Assembly: GCF_000967725.1 (NCBI RefSeq)
Contig: NZ_JXYE01000002.1
Coordinates: 1,054,001 to 1,118,000 of the forward strand
DNA length: 64,000 bases
Reading direction: 5' to 3'
Source of the DNA: Loktanella sp. S4079
GTDB lineage: Bacteria; Pseudomonadota; Alphaproteobacteria; Rhodobacterales; Rhodobacteraceae
The notes beneath the pieces were generated by a model that saw nothing but the letters and a program-made list of their open reading frames with translations, did not search any database and was not told the origin of the DNA. A program made the position numbers and the translations under genes. This document shows, piece by piece, positions 21,945 to 31,795 of the stretch; position 1 is the stretch's first letter; every line of letters begins with the position of its first letter.

Positions 21945-24030
21945 CCCCAACACGCCAGGACCAGCCGCTATGGACGTACGCCCGGTCAAACGGTCTCTCT
22001 TGCGACGCCTGTCGTTGGTTTGGATTGTCCCGATCCTCGCCCTTGCAATTTCCCTTTATGCCGCTTGGCAAAACTACGCGGATCGCGGCACGCTGATCAC
22101 GATTAGCTTTGAAAATGCCGCTGGCATTACCGCAGGTGAAACCAGCATCAAGTACCGGGACGTGACCGTTGGCGCTGTTGAAAAGGTCGAATTCGCACCT
22201 GGTTTGGGCGAGGTTCTCGTCTATGCGCGCGTTGAAAAAAACGTAGCTCCCTATTTGGATGATGATGCTCAGTTTTGGGTCGTGCGCCCTGATGTATCTG
22301 TGCGCGGGATTACTGGATTGGATACCGTTCTCTCGGGCGTATACATCGAAGGGAACTGGGACACAGAGGCAGATGTCGCCCAAACGGATTTCTTTGGCCT
22401 CGAAACCCCGGTACTGACACGCGCAGGACAACGCGGCACGCGCATCACCCTACGCGCAGCCGATGGCAGCACTGTATCCGCCGGATCACCTGTTTTGCAC
22501 AAAGGGATCGAGGTCGGTTATCTTGAGAAACCAGAACTCAACTTCGATGGTACAGAAGTCATCGTTAGTGCATTTATCGAAAGCCCATATGACCGTCGGG
22601 TCACATCAAGCACACGGTTCTGGGACACCTCAGGTTTTTCAGTTTCATTCGGCGCAGGTGGCGTTTCGCTCGACGTTAATTCGCTCGCTTCGCTGATCGA
22701 AGGCGGCGTTGCCTTTGACACCGTGGTTTCGGGTGGTGATCCTATCGAAGAAGGGCATATTTTCTCGATCTTCGATGACGAACAAACAGCACGCGATAGC
22801 CTGTTTACTGATCCGGACGCAGAGGTCTTAAACGTCGCGGTTTTATTTGAACAATCCGTCTCGGGACTGACTGTCGGCTCCGAAGTGCGTTTCCAAGGCA
22901 TTCGCGTCGGAGAAGTGTCCGAAATCAGCGCGATTGTTGTTGGCGAAGGCGAAACTGCCCAAGTCCGACTACAAACCGTGCTAGCAATTGAACCTGCACG
23001 TCTGGGCCTTCCCGAAAGCTCAACAACTGACGATGCGATTGCGCTGCTTTCAGATTTCGTTGCACGTGGTATGCGCGCACGCATGGTCACCGGCAATATC
23101 CTGTCAGGGACCCTGATGATCCAGCTCGTTGAAATCGAGGACGCGCTGCCCGCTATCATGACAATCACCGAAGGCCCCTATCCGGTAATTCCCAGCACTG
23201 AATCCCAAATTTCAGATGTTGCCGCAACCGCCGAAGGTGTGCTTGCCCGCATTAACGCGTTGCCTGTCGAAGAGCTTATGGATGGCGCGATTGACCTGAT
23301 GGATAGCATCGAACGGCTTGCCAATGACGAAAGCACACGCCTTGCTCCCGAAGCGCTTGTTGCACTGCTGGATGAGGGGCGCGCGTTAATCGCAAATGAC
23401 GATCTGCAAAGCGTCCCCAGAGATCTGCGCGATATGATTGCAGAGCTTGACGCCATTGTCAGCCGTGCGACCGAATTGGACCTTGTTGGGGATATCGACG
23501 GTATCATTGGAACTGCCTCAGAAGCCGCAGACAATATCGCCGAAGCGACCCGCAACCTGCCCGAAATCTCTGCCCAGATCGAGGCCCTAGCGGCAAAGGC
23601 CAATGCGCTCGAGCTTGATGCGCTGGTCGCCTCTGTCGGTAGCACACTGGATTCCATTGACGCGCTCATCGCGAGCGATGACACCATGGATCTGCCCGGC
23701 GCGCTGAATGGTTCGCTCGAGGAAATGCGCCTGTTTTTGGCCGAGGTGCGTGAAGGTGGCGCAATCGAAAACGTCAACGCCGCACTCGCCTCGGCAAACG
23801 AGGCTGCTCAAGCCATCGAAGAAGCCGTCGTCGGCCTTCCCGATTTGTCAACGCGCGCGAACCGACTTGTCGCTGAGATGCAGGCAGTCATCGCCAGCTA
23901 TGGGGAACGCTCACGCTTTAGCGCAGAAACAATGGCCACTTTGCGCGACATCCAAAGTGCGGCGGATTCTCTGACCGCATTGGCCCGCACTATTCAACGC
24001 AACCCGAGTTCACTGCTGACAGGACGTTAA
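21937..24030 (+). CDS. pqiB: MCE/MlaD family intermembrane transport protein (PqiB-like)
   Basis: A 697-residue protein anchored by one N-terminal helix (LSLVWIVPILALAISLYAAW), followed by three MCE domains. The domain openings are visible as FENAAGITAGETSIKYRDVTV, LRAADGSTVSAGSPVLHKGI and FEQSVSGLTVGSEVRFQGI. A long C-terminal helical, coiled-coil-like tail (from about residue 425, rich in A, E, D, L) would form the needle-like tube across the periplasm known for PqiB. The ATG at 21937 overlaps the pqiA stop by eight bases. Confidence 0.92.
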   Translation: MTDPNTPGPAAMDVRPVKRSLLRRLSLVWIVPILALAISLYAAWQNYADRGTLITISFENAAGITAGETSIKYRDVTVGAVEKVEFAPGLGEVLVYARVEKNVAPYLDDDAQFWVVRPDVSVRGITGLDTVLSGVYIEGNWDTEADVAQTDFFGLETPVLTRAGQRGTRITLRAADGSTVSAGSPVLHKGIEVGYLEKPELNFDGTEVIVSAFIESPYDRRVTSSTRFWDTSGFSVSFGAGGVSLDVNSLASLIEGGVAFDTVVSGGDPIEEGHIFSIFDDEQTARDSLFTDPDAEVLNVAVLFEQSVSGLTVGSEVRFQGIRVGEVSEISAIVVGEGETAQVRLQTVLAIEPARLGLPESSTTDDAIALLSDFVARGMRARMVTGNILSGTLMIQLVEIEDALPAIMTITEGPYPVIPSTESQISDVAATAEGVLARINALPVEELMDGAIDLMDSIERLANDESTRLAPEALVALLDEGRALIANDDLQSVPRDLRDMIAELDAIVSRATELDLVGDIDGIIGTASEAADNIAEATRNLPEISAQIEALAAKANALELDALVASVGSTLDSIDALIASDDTMDLPGALNGSLEEMRLFLAEVREGGAIENVNAALASANEAAQAIEEAVVGLPDLSTRANRLVAEMQAVIASYGERSRFSAETMATLRDIQSAADSLTALARTIQRNPSSLLTGR

Positions 24031-24032
24031 AC

Positions 24033-24590
24033 ATGCTACGACCGCTGACCTTACTGGCTTTTGCCGCTATGACCGCATGCAGCGCACCGGCAGACCGGCT
24101 TGCGCTAACCGCCGCGCCATCGACGCTGGAATTGCAACCACTTGTCCGTAGCGCCATGGTGCGCACTGTGTCACTGCCCACATACGCCGCGGCAGAAGAG
24201 CTGGCCGTGCAGTCACCCAGTGGGCTGATCAGCAGCAATCAAAACGTGCTCTGGGCCGATGATCCCCAGCGGGCAATCACCCTCGCCATTGCCGACACAT
24301 TGGGTGATATTTTGAACACCGACGTTGGTCCAGATCCTTGGCCTTTTATTGGCCTACCTGATGTGGCTGTCGACGTTCGGGTGACACAAATGTTGGCTGG
24401 CTCCGATGGAATATTCCGGCTCTCTGGCCAATATTTCGTTGGCGGCGAAGGCATCGATTTCCCCAATAGTGCCAACCGCTTTGCCATCAGCCAGCCAATG
24501 GCTGACCAAGAGCTATCAAGCATCGCCAACGCTCAGGCGGCAGCGCTGCTTACACTTTCCGAAGATATTGCGCGCAGGCTAGCCCGCTAG
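24033..24590 (+). CDS. pqiC: ABC-type transport auxiliary lipoprotein family (PqiC-like)
   Basis: A 185-residue lipoprotein. MLRPLTLLAFAAMTAC is a lipoprotein signal with the acylated cysteine at C16. The mature part matches the PqiC/YmbA plan: LVRSAMVRTVSLPTYAAAEEL, then NQNVLWADDPQRAITLAIADTL. It would sit on the inner face of the outer membrane and receive the PqiB needle. Only two bases separate it from pqiB. It ends with a 12-base overlap into the convergent Gfo/Idh gene. Confidence 0.87.
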   Translation: MLRPLTLLAFAAMTACSAPADRLALTAAPSTLELQPLVRSAMVRTVSLPTYAAAEELAVQSPSGLISSNQNVLWADDPQRAITLAIADTLGDILNTDVGPDPWPFIGLPDVAVDVRVTQMLAGSDGIFRLSGQYFVGGEGIDFPNSANRFAISQPMADQELSSIANAQAAALLTLSEDIARRLAR

Positions 24591-25715
24591 TTTGACCCAC
24601 GCCGCATCGCGCTTGGATGAACGCACACAGGCGTCAACGAATTGCATGCCCAGCATCCCATCATCGATAGTTGGGTAAAGCACATCCGCACTGACGGGCC
24701 TTCCTTCACGGTGGGCCTCGATCGCCTTTGCAGCTTCGTTATAAATCGTGGCGAAACCTTCCAAATATCCCTCTGGGTGACCTGCCGGAATCCGCGTCAC
24801 GCGCGCGGCCGGACCACCAGTTCCCGCCCCACCACGCGTCAGCAATCGCTTTGGTTCACCAAATGGCGTGAACCACAGGTTTGTCGGGTTCTCTTGTTCC
24901 CATTCAATCCCCCCCTTGTCACCAAAGATACGCAGTCGCAGCCCGTTTTCATTGCCCGGTGCCACTTGTGAACACCACAACATACCGCGCGCGCCACCTG
25001 CGAAACGCATCATTACATGGGCATTGTCATCCAATGCGCGCCCAGGGACAAAGGATTGTAGATCAGCGCTCAAACTCTCTAGGGTTAACCCGCTGACAAA
25101 GCTGGCGAGGTTAAACGCGTGGGTGCCAATATCGCCTGTTGACCCACCCAACCCCGAACGGGCCGGATCCGTCCGCCACGCCGCTTGCTTGCTGTCGTCT
25201 TGCTGGGTCAACCAATCCTGAACATATTCAACTTGCACCAATCGAATTTCGCCGAGATCACCATTCGCGATCATCTCGCGCGCTTGGCGGATCATCGGAT
25301 AGCCCGTGTAATTATGGGTTAAAACGAATAGCGCATCACTTTCGTTTGCCGCCTTTGCCAGCTTTTTGGCCTCAGCCATGGTTGCTGTCAGTGGCTTATC
25401 GCAAATCACATGAATACCACGCTTGAGAAACTCGCGCGCTGCGGCGTAATGCACATGGTTTGGGGTCACGATTGCGACAGCCTCGATCCCATCTTTCAGG
25501 CGAGCCTCACGGATCGCCATCGCTTTGAAATCATCATAGGTGCGATCCGCTGCCAATCCCAAAGCCGCACCAGAGGCACGTGCTTTCTCGGGCGTTGACG
25601 ATAGTGCCCCAGCAACCAGTTCAAACCGGCCATCTATCCGGGCGGCAATACGGTGCACCCCGCCAATAAAAGCGTCATTACCGCCACCAACCATACCAAG
25701 TTTTATGGGTCGCAT
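24579..25715 (-). CDS. Gfo/Idh/MocA family NAD(P)-dependent oxidoreductase
   Basis: A 378-residue two-domain dehydrogenase acting on a sugar or inositol. The N-terminal Rossmann fold begins IKLGMVGGGNDAFIGGVHR, and HVICDKPLTATMAEAKKL carries the conserved lysine loop (EKP in most members, DKP here). GSTGDIGTHAFNLASFV carries the conserved D..TH pair. The ATG at 25715 has GGGAGG upstream; a GTG two codons before lies too close to that site. It is 48 bases after the TIM-barrel isomerase gene, a common pairing in sugar or inositol breakdown. Its exact substrate is not evident. Confidence 0.9.
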   Translation of the reverse strand: MRPIKLGMVGGGNDAFIGGVHRIAARIDGRFELVAGALSSTPEKARASGAALGLAADRTYDDFKAMAIREARLKDGIEAVAIVTPNHVHYAAAREFLKRGIHVICDKPLTATMAEAKKLAKAANESDALFVLTHNYTGYPMIRQAREMIANGDLGEIRLVQVEYVQDWLTQQDDSKQAAWRTDPARSGLGGSTGDIGTHAFNLASFVSGLTLESLSADLQSFVPGRALDDNAHVMMRFAGGARGMLWCSQVAPGNENGLRLRIFGDKGGIEWEQENPTNLWFTPFGEPKRLLTRGGAGTGGPAARVTRIPAGHPEGYLEGFATIYNEAAKAIEAHREGRPVSADVLYPTIDDGMLGMQFVDACVRSSKRDAAWVKLAG

Positions 25716-25763
25716 GACCACTCCTCCCTCGCTTTGTTCAAAATACTCCCCGCGGAGCGGCCA

Positions 25764-26816
25764 TCAGATGCCAAGCATACGACGGTTTGTGGCATCATCC
25801 ACATCACCCCCCGCAAAATCATCGAATGCCCGCTCGGTCACGCGTATGATGTGATCTTTGACAAACTGCGCGCCCTCGCGTGCGCCATCTTCGGGATGCT
25901 TCAGACAACATTCCCATTCGACAACGGCCCAACCATCGAAATCATTGGCGGCCATTTTCGAAAAGATCGCAGCAAAATCCACCTGACCGTCGCCCAGACT
26001 ACGGAACCGCCCGGCCCGATCGACCCAGGATTGATAGCCACCGTAAACACCTTGGCGGCCTGTCGGGTTGAACTCTGCATCTTTGACGTGGAACATTTTG
26101 ATCCGGTCTTTGTAGATGTCGATATTGTCGAGATAATCCAAACACTGCAGCACATAATGCGAAGGATCATAGAGCATATTGCAACGCGAATGCCCGTTGA
26201 GCCGCTCAAGGAACATCTCAAACGTGACACCATCGTGCAGGTCTTCGCCGGGGTGGATTTCATAACAAACATCAACGCCACACTCATCGGCGTGATCCAG
26301 AATTGGGCGCCAACGTTTCGCCAGTTCATCAAAGGCGGCCTCAACTAATCCGGCGGGGCGTTGCGGCCATGGATAGACATAGGGCCACGCAAGCGCCCCA
26401 GAGAAAGTCGCCATTTCTGTCAGGCCAAGGTGTTTGGACGCGCTGAGCGCCATTTTCACCTGATCAACGGCCCAAGCTTGTCGGGCTTGAGGATCCCCTT
26501 GGACAGATGGCGCTGCAAACCCGTCAAAGGCCGTATCATAAGCAGGGTTCACCGCGACAAGTTGACCCTGCAAATGGGTCGACAGCTCTGTGACCACGAC
26601 ACCATTGGCGGCCGCTTGGCCCTTGAATTCGTCACAATAGTCCTTGGACTCGGCGGCCTTGGCCAGGTCAATAAATCGCGCATCCCAACTAGGCACTTGC
26701 ACGCCCTTATAGCCACAATCTGCGGCCCATTTTGTGATCCCGTCCCATGTGTCAAAGGGCGCTTCGTCCCCCGCGAATTGCGCCAAAAACAGGCCCGGTC
26801 CTTTGATGGTTTTCAT
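25764..26816 (-). CDS. Sugar phosphate isomerase/epimerase (xylose isomerase-like TIM barrel)
   Basis: A 350-residue AP-endonuclease-2-fold TIM barrel. Metal ligands are visible in order: E of VCYEIHPGEDLHDG, D of MLYDPSHYVLQ, H of MFHVKDAEFNP and E of VVEWECC. No signal peptide. The start has GGGAGG six bases upstream. Together with the Gfo/Idh dehydrogenase it probably oxidises and then isomerises a sugar or cyclitol; related pairs occur in inositol and 3-keto-sugar routes. No transporter for such a sugar is adjacent. Confidence 0.88.
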   Translation of the reverse strand: MKTIKGPGLFLAQFAGDEAPFDTWDGITKWAADCGYKGVQVPSWDARFIDLAKAAESKDYCDEFKGQAAANGVVVTELSTHLQGQLVAVNPAYDTAFDGFAAPSVQGDPQARQAWAVDQVKMALSASKHLGLTEMATFSGALAWPYVYPWPQRPAGLVEAAFDELAKRWRPILDHADECGVDVCYEIHPGEDLHDGVTFEMFLERLNGHSRCNMLYDPSHYVLQCLDYLDNIDIYKDRIKMFHVKDAEFNPTGRQGVYGGYQSWVDRAGRFRSLGDGQVDFAAIFSKMAANDFDGWAVVEWECCLKHPEDGAREGAQFVKDHIIRVTERAFDDFAGGDVDDATNRRMLGI

Positions 26817-26906
26817 TGATAGCCTCCCTTGATTCAGGGAAACTATAACGATTTAGAAATACGGCACCAGCCCCCAATTTCGTGAGACTGAAGTCACCAA
26901 TACCGT

Positions 26907-27035
26907 TTATTCAGAAAGTCGCACCGATGGGCCTGCAGTGCTGCTCGCCGCATCAAAGCCCGCAGCATTTAGGCCAAAATAGGCAATCACAGCGATCAAG
27001 CTGGCACAAGCAAACGCCAAAAGCATTGTTCTCAT
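26907..27035 (-). CDS. Small single-helix membrane protein after formate dehydrogenase gamma
   Basis: A 42-residue product starting MRTMLLAFACASLIAVIAYF, one membrane helix or uncleaved signal, with a short polar tail ending SVRLSE. The ATG follows AGG by seven bases and lies eight bases after the gamma-subunit stop, so it is translationally coupled. I recall similar small proteins with a hydrophobic start and a VRL(D/S) tail in Rhodobacteraceae, with no known function. It could be an accessory peptide of the membrane-bound dehydrogenase, by analogy with small subunits of respiratory oxidases. Confidence 0.65.
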   Translation of the reverse strand: MRTMLLAFACASLIAVIAYFGLNAAGFDAASSTAGPSVRLSE

Positions 27036-27043
27036 AAAATCAC

Positions 27044-28237
27044 CTATTCTGCTGGCGTCGCTGATTGATTGGCATTCTTGGCCTTCACCTCGTCCACCCA
27101 CAGGCTGTGGTGTTCGCGCGCCCATTGTTCTTCGACTTCGCCACTGCCCATGGCATCAAAGGCCCCCTCCATGCCGACAGAGCCAATGTAGATGTGGGCG
27201 ATAATGATCGCCATCAGGACAAACCCGACAATCGCGTGCCACGCCTGCGCGAACTGCATTTCCTCTTGAGGTGTGAGTTGCGCGGGCAGCGGATCCATCC
27301 CAATCAAACCAGTAATTCCTAGGTCGTTGAGGTGGCTAAACGTCTTGGCAAACATGGGCAATTCAAACGGAAACAGAAGCGACAACCCCGAAATCGAGAT
27401 CGACCCACCAAGCAAGATGACTGACCAAAACACCACTTTTTGACCCGCGTTAAACTTTTTGGCGGGCGGATGAACACCTTTTTTCATCAGGCCCCCGCCG
27501 ACGGCGACCCATTTCAGATCATGTCGGTTCGGGATGTTTTCCAGAACCCACATAAAGAACACCATGACCAGCCCGATCATAAAGGCCCAAGATATGTTGT
27601 TGTGGACCCATTTCGCGCCCAGCGCGATCACCGCAAAACTCTCGTGGCCGAGCAGCGGGATCACGAACTTTCGGCCAAACAATGAGATCAACCCGGTCAG
27701 CGCCAAAACAACGAATGACCCCGCCATCAGCCAATGTCCAAATCGCTCAATCGCCTTGAACCTTGTGATGGTGCGTCCGGTTTTTTCGCCGTCGATCCGT
27801 ATCCGACCACGGATCAGATAGAACACCCCTAGCAAAGCGAGCGTCCCCAACAAGAGATACCCACCCCAGCGCAGCAAACGCCCTTCGCGAAAGGCGAGCC
27901 ATTGCATGCCCCCGTCTTGGATCAGCGTTGTTGCTGCAGGTCCACGCGATTGGGTCGTTACATCTGCCGCGTCATAGCGCAAGGCACGCCACAAGTCCGG
28001 GTCTGATTGCCCGCCCAAAGTACCGAGCTGCTGGGTGATATCGGCAGCGGATTCGGGATCACCAAGGTTCTCGCTACGAAAGCGATCATCCAGCTTCATC
28101 GCGTCCTGACGCGCCATGATATCGGCCAGCGTTTGCGCGCCACCCGTGGCACTACGGTCAGGGGTCGGATTATCTTGCGCCCAAGCCCCCAATGTCGTCA
28201 GCCATAAGAACGTGACCGCCAAGACTGTACGGATCAT
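27044..28237 (-). CDS. Formate dehydrogenase subunit gamma (cytochrome b membrane subunit)
   Basis: A 397-residue protein. A Sec signal peptide (MIRTVLAVTFLWLTTLGAWA then QDN) is followed by a periplasmic region of about 100 residues and then the FdnI/FdoI-like cytochrome b with five helices from about residue 125. Histidine-bearing segments RFGHWLMAGSFVVLALTG, KWVHNNISW and QAWHAIVGFVLMAIIIAHIY are candidate haem b ligands. It would pass electrons from the Fe-S subunit to quinone. The extra N-terminal region makes it much longer than E. coli FdoI (about 210) but is seen in related families. ATG 28237 is preferred over the adjacent GTG. Confidence 0.9.
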   Translation of the reverse strand: MIRTVLAVTFLWLTTLGAWAQDNPTPDRSATGGAQTLADIMARQDAMKLDDRFRSENLGDPESAADITQQLGTLGGQSDPDLWRALRYDAADVTTQSRGPAATTLIQDGGMQWLAFREGRLLRWGGYLLLGTLALLGVFYLIRGRIRIDGEKTGRTITRFKAIERFGHWLMAGSFVVLALTGLISLFGRKFVIPLLGHESFAVIALGAKWVHNNISWAFMIGLVMVFFMWVLENIPNRHDLKWVAVGGGLMKKGVHPPAKKFNAGQKVVFWSVILLGGSISISGLSLLFPFELPMFAKTFSHLNDLGITGLIGMDPLPAQLTPQEEMQFAQAWHAIVGFVLMAIIIAHIYIGSVGMEGAFDAMGSGEVEEQWAREHHSLWVDEVKAKNANQSATPAE

Positions 28238-28267
28238 CACCTTGCCCCCTTTGACGCGGCGTTTGCG

Positions 28268-28861
28268 TTAGCCACCCTTTTGTTCATATGCGGTGCCCCA
28301 CCCCCAAGCACCCGACCCAAAGCCACGTGCAACGACACGCTCGCGATAGATGCTGGAAACGGTGTCGCCGTCACCCGCCAGTAGCGCTTTGGTCGAACAC
28401 ATCTCTGCACAGATCGGCAGCTTACCTTCGGCAATCCGGTTACGCCCATATTTCGCGAATTCAGCCGTGCTATGGTTTTCCTCGGGACCGCCAGCACAGA
28501 AGGTACACTTGTCCATTTTACCGCGAGAACCAAAATTCCCAGCCTGCGGATACTGAGGTGCCCCAAATGGGCAAGCATAGAAGCAATAGCCACAGCCGAT
28601 GCACAGGTCTTTGGAATGCAGCACGATCCCGTCTTCGCTTTGATAAAAGCAATCAACAGGGCAGACCGCCATACATGGCGCGTCTGAACAATGCATGCAG
28701 GCAACCGAGATTGATCTTTCACCCGGTTTGCCGTCGTTGATCGTGACCACCTTGCGGCGATTGATGCCCCAAGGGACTTCGTGTTCGTTTTTACATGCGG
28801 TGACGCAGGCGTTGCATTCAATGCAGCGTTCGGCGTCGCAGAGGAACTTTGCTCTTGCCAT
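28268..28861 (-). CDS. Formate dehydrogenase subunit beta (four [4Fe-4S] clusters)
   Basis: A 197-residue ferredoxin-like electron-transfer subunit. Cysteine groups are C13/C16/C19/C23, C55/C58/C63/C67, C87/C90/C93/C97 and C119/C122 plus later cysteines, as in FdoH/NrfC proteins. It lacks its own signal peptide, so export presumably piggybacks on the Tat signal of the alpha subunit. It is shorter than E. coli FdoH, lacking the C-terminal membrane anchor, which fits Fdh3-type enzymes. It is 11 bases after the alpha gene. Confidence 0.94.
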   Translation of the reverse strand: MARAKFLCDAERCIECNACVTACKNEHEVPWGINRRKVVTINDGKPGERSISVACMHCSDAPCMAVCPVDCFYQSEDGIVLHSKDLCIGCGYCFYACPFGAPQYPQAGNFGSRGKMDKCTFCAGGPEENHSTAEFAKYGRNRIAEGKLPICAEMCSTKALLAGDGDTVSSIYRERVVARGFGSGAWGWGTAYEQKGG

Positions 28862-28872
28862 CTTACTTCTCC

Positions 28873-31734
28873 TTACGCTGTCCAGATTTTACAAAGTGTC
28901 GACTTTGTTTCTTGCATCTGGGTCACTGAATCATAGCCATAGGTCTGCGCGGTGTTTGTGCTTTCGCCCAAAACGTAAGGGTCGGCACCGTCGGGATATT
29001 TGCCCCGCAGGTCTTCGCCCTCAAAATGGCCCCCAAAGTGGAACGGCATAAAGGCAACGCCTTCGCCGACCCGTTCGGTGACCATTGCCATTACTTTGAC
29101 TTTACCGCCTTCTGGTCCCTCGACCCAGACCTGTGCGCCATCGCGAACGCCTAGGTTATTGGCGTCACGTGGGTTTATCTCGACGAACATGTCTTGCTGA
29201 AGTTCGGCCAACCAAGGGTTTGATCGGGTTTCATCCCCGCCACCTTCATATTCAACCAATCGGCCTGATGTCAGAATGATCGGATACTCTTGCGAGAAAT
29301 CATTCTTTTGGATCGAAGCATAAAGCGTTGGTAGGCGATAGAATTTCCGGTCCTCGTAGGTCGGATAGTCCGCCACCAAATCCCGACGGTTCGAATAAAG
29401 GGGTTCGCGGTGGATCGGTACAGGGTCCGGGAATGTCCAGACCACAGCGCGCGCCTTGGCGTTCCCAAAGGGCGCGCATTCATGTTTGATCGCGACGCGC
29501 TGGATGCCGCCAGAAAGGTCAGTCTTCCAATTGGTTCCGGGACCAGCGACAGCGTCAATCGCTTCGCGCTCTTGCGCAGTCAAATCACCATCCCACCCAA
29601 GATCCATCAGCATCTGCATGGTGAATTCAGGATAACCATCGGTGATCTCAGACCCAGCAGAATAGACGCCTTCGGCCAAGAGGTTGTCGCCGTCACGCTC
29701 CACACCAAAACGGGCACGGAAAGTCAGACCACCTTTGGAGACAGGTTTGCTCATGTCATATAGGTTCGGCGTACCGGGGTGGTTCATCTCAGGGGTGCCC
29801 CAACATGGCCAAGGCATACCGTAGTAATCCCCGTCAGCGGGGCCGCCGATGGCTTGCAACGTCGTTTTGTCGAACGTGTGCTGGTTTGCCATGTGCAACT
29901 TAATGCGTTCCGGGCTTTGGCCTGTATAGCCCACCGTCCACATTCCGCGGTTAAACTCGCGCGTGATGCTTTCGATATTGGGTGTTTCGGCATCTTCCAT
30001 TTCGATATTGCGGAATAGCCGATCAGACCAACCAAATTTATTGGCAAACTTCGCCATGATCACATGATCTGGCAGGCTTTCGAACAGGGGTTCGACAACT
30101 TTGTCGCGCCATTGCAAGGACCGGTTCGATGCGGTCACCGACCCGCGTGTTTCAAACTGTGTACATGCCGGAAGCAAGTAAACCCCGTCTGTGCGGTCGT
30201 GCAGAACGGCGGAAACGGTCGGATATGGGTCCACGACGACAAGCATATCCAACTGCTCCATCGCGGTCTTCATTTCCTTCATCCGAGTCTGTGAGTTGGG
30301 CGCATGCCCCCACAGAACCATGGCCCGTACTTTGTTCGGCTGATCCATGTTTTCAGGGTCCTCCAAGACGCCATCAATCCAGCGCGAAACAGGAATACCG
30401 GTGGATTCCATCATGTCCTTGGATTCAAACTGCGCCTGAAGCCAGTCATAGTCTTCGTTCCAGACCCGCGACCAATGTTTCCATGATCCTTCGGCTAGGC
30501 CATAGTAACCGGGCAATGTGTGCGACAGCACCCCGAGGTCGGTCGCGCCCTGCACGTTGTCATGTCCACGGAAAATGTTTGTCCCGCCACCGGCGGTCCC
30601 CATGTTCCCAAGGGCAAGTTGAAGCACACAATAGGCGCGCGTGTTATTATTGCCAGTGGTGTGCTGCGTACCACCCATACACCAGACGACCGTACCGGGA
30701 CGGTTATTGGCGAGCGTAAACGCCACCCGACGCAGTTGTTCACCCGGAACGCCAGTGACACGTTCTACTTCGTCTGGTGTCCAACGCGCGACTTCTTCGC
30801 GGATTTGATCCATCCCCCAAACGCGGGTGCGGATGAATTCGGCATCTTCCCAGCTATTCTCGAATATGTGCCACAGAATACCCCAAACAAGCGGAACATC
30901 CGATCCCGGACGGAACCGGACGTATTCATCGGCATGCGCCGCCGTCCGGGTAAAGCGCGGATCACATACGATCAAAGGTGCGTTGTTTTGTTCCTTTGCT
31001 TTCAAAATATGCTGCAGTGAAACGGGGTGCGCCTCGGCCGGGTTACCCCCGATGATAAAGATCGCCTTGGACTGATGCATGTCGTTGTAGCTGTTGGTCA
31101 TGGCGCCATAGCCCCATGTGTTCGCCACACCAGCAACAGTGGTCGAGTGACAAATACGCGCCTGATGGTCCACGTTATTGGTGCCCCAATAGGCCGCAAA
31201 TTTACGGAACAGATAGGCTTGTTCGTTGTTGTGCTTGGCTGACCCCAGCCAATAAACGCTGTCCGGGCCGCTTTCTTGGCGGATGTTCATCATGCCATCG
31301 CCAATTTCATCAATGGCCTGATCCCAGCTAATCCGGACCCACTCACCGTTTTCACGTTTCATTGGATAGCGCAGGCGACGTTCACCATGGGCGTGTTCCC
31401 GAACAGCGGCCCCTTTGGCGCAATGTGCGCCCAAATTGAAAGGACTATCCCATGCAGGTTCTTGACCAACCCAGACGCCGTTATCGACCTCTGCAACGAC
31501 GGTGCACCCGACAGAGCAATGCGTGCAAACAGATTTGATCGTCTCGATCGCACCGGCCATTGTATCTTGGGCGTTGGCAGCGGTCACGGTCCCACCTGTC
31601 GCTGCAATCGCTGTCAGACCGCCGATGGTTAACCCGGAACCGCGTAGAAATGTCCGTCGATCAACGCCTTGGCCAGCGTTCTTGGTCTGAAATCCCGCCC
31701 GACGTGGGGCGCCTGTGGTCTTCTTCCTTAGCAT
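28873..31734 (-). CDS. Formate dehydrogenase subunit alpha (periplasmic Mo/W-bis-PGD enzyme, Cys-type)
   Basis: A 953-residue catalytic subunit oxidising formate to CO2. A twin-arginine signal (DRRTFLRGSGL, R26-R27) precedes the N-terminal [4Fe-4S] site C70, C73, C77, C105. The metal-binding residue is C195 in ARICHSTTVAG, followed by the conserved STT; there is no in-frame TGA, so it does not use selenocysteine. The C-terminal dinucleotide-binding domain includes LTSGRLVEYEGGG. ATG 31734 has GGGAGG upstream. The adjacent tungstate importer suggests tungsten may be the metal; that is inference. Confidence 0.94.
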   Translation of the reverse strand: MLRKKTTGAPRRAGFQTKNAGQGVDRRTFLRGSGLTIGGLTAIAATGGTVTAANAQDTMAGAIETIKSVCTHCSVGCTVVAEVDNGVWVGQEPAWDSPFNLGAHCAKGAAVREHAHGERRLRYPMKRENGEWVRISWDQAIDEIGDGMMNIRQESGPDSVYWLGSAKHNNEQAYLFRKFAAYWGTNNVDHQARICHSTTVAGVANTWGYGAMTNSYNDMHQSKAIFIIGGNPAEAHPVSLQHILKAKEQNNAPLIVCDPRFTRTAAHADEYVRFRPGSDVPLVWGILWHIFENSWEDAEFIRTRVWGMDQIREEVARWTPDEVERVTGVPGEQLRRVAFTLANNRPGTVVWCMGGTQHTTGNNNTRAYCVLQLALGNMGTAGGGTNIFRGHDNVQGATDLGVLSHTLPGYYGLAEGSWKHWSRVWNEDYDWLQAQFESKDMMESTGIPVSRWIDGVLEDPENMDQPNKVRAMVLWGHAPNSQTRMKEMKTAMEQLDMLVVVDPYPTVSAVLHDRTDGVYLLPACTQFETRGSVTASNRSLQWRDKVVEPLFESLPDHVIMAKFANKFGWSDRLFRNIEMEDAETPNIESITREFNRGMWTVGYTGQSPERIKLHMANQHTFDKTTLQAIGGPADGDYYGMPWPCWGTPEMNHPGTPNLYDMSKPVSKGGLTFRARFGVERDGDNLLAEGVYSAGSEITDGYPEFTMQMLMDLGWDGDLTAQEREAIDAVAGPGTNWKTDLSGGIQRVAIKHECAPFGNAKARAVVWTFPDPVPIHREPLYSNRRDLVADYPTYEDRKFYRLPTLYASIQKNDFSQEYPIILTSGRLVEYEGGGDETRSNPWLAELQQDMFVEINPRDANNLGVRDGAQVWVEGPEGGKVKVMAMVTERVGEGVAFMPFHFGGHFEGEDLRGKYPDGADPYVLGESTNTAQTYGYDSVTQMQETKSTLCKIWTA

Positions 31735-31795
31735 GTTTTCCTCCCTTGCTGGCACCGTCAATAAGTGCTTGCTGGGTTAGTAAGATGTCCTATTT

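Noticed and set aside
22518..23168. A 216-codon open frame antisense to the MCE gene
   Set aside because: Serine-rich mirror of the pqiB codon pattern, without a ribosome site or recognisable motif.
28237..28821. A second minus-strand frame of 194 codons within the FDH beta gene
   Set aside because: The overlapping frame carries all the Fe-S cysteine groups; this one is a shifted shadow.
28873..31734. Selenocysteine in FDH alpha
   Set aside because: The metal-site codon is a cysteine (C195) and there is no in-frame TGA.
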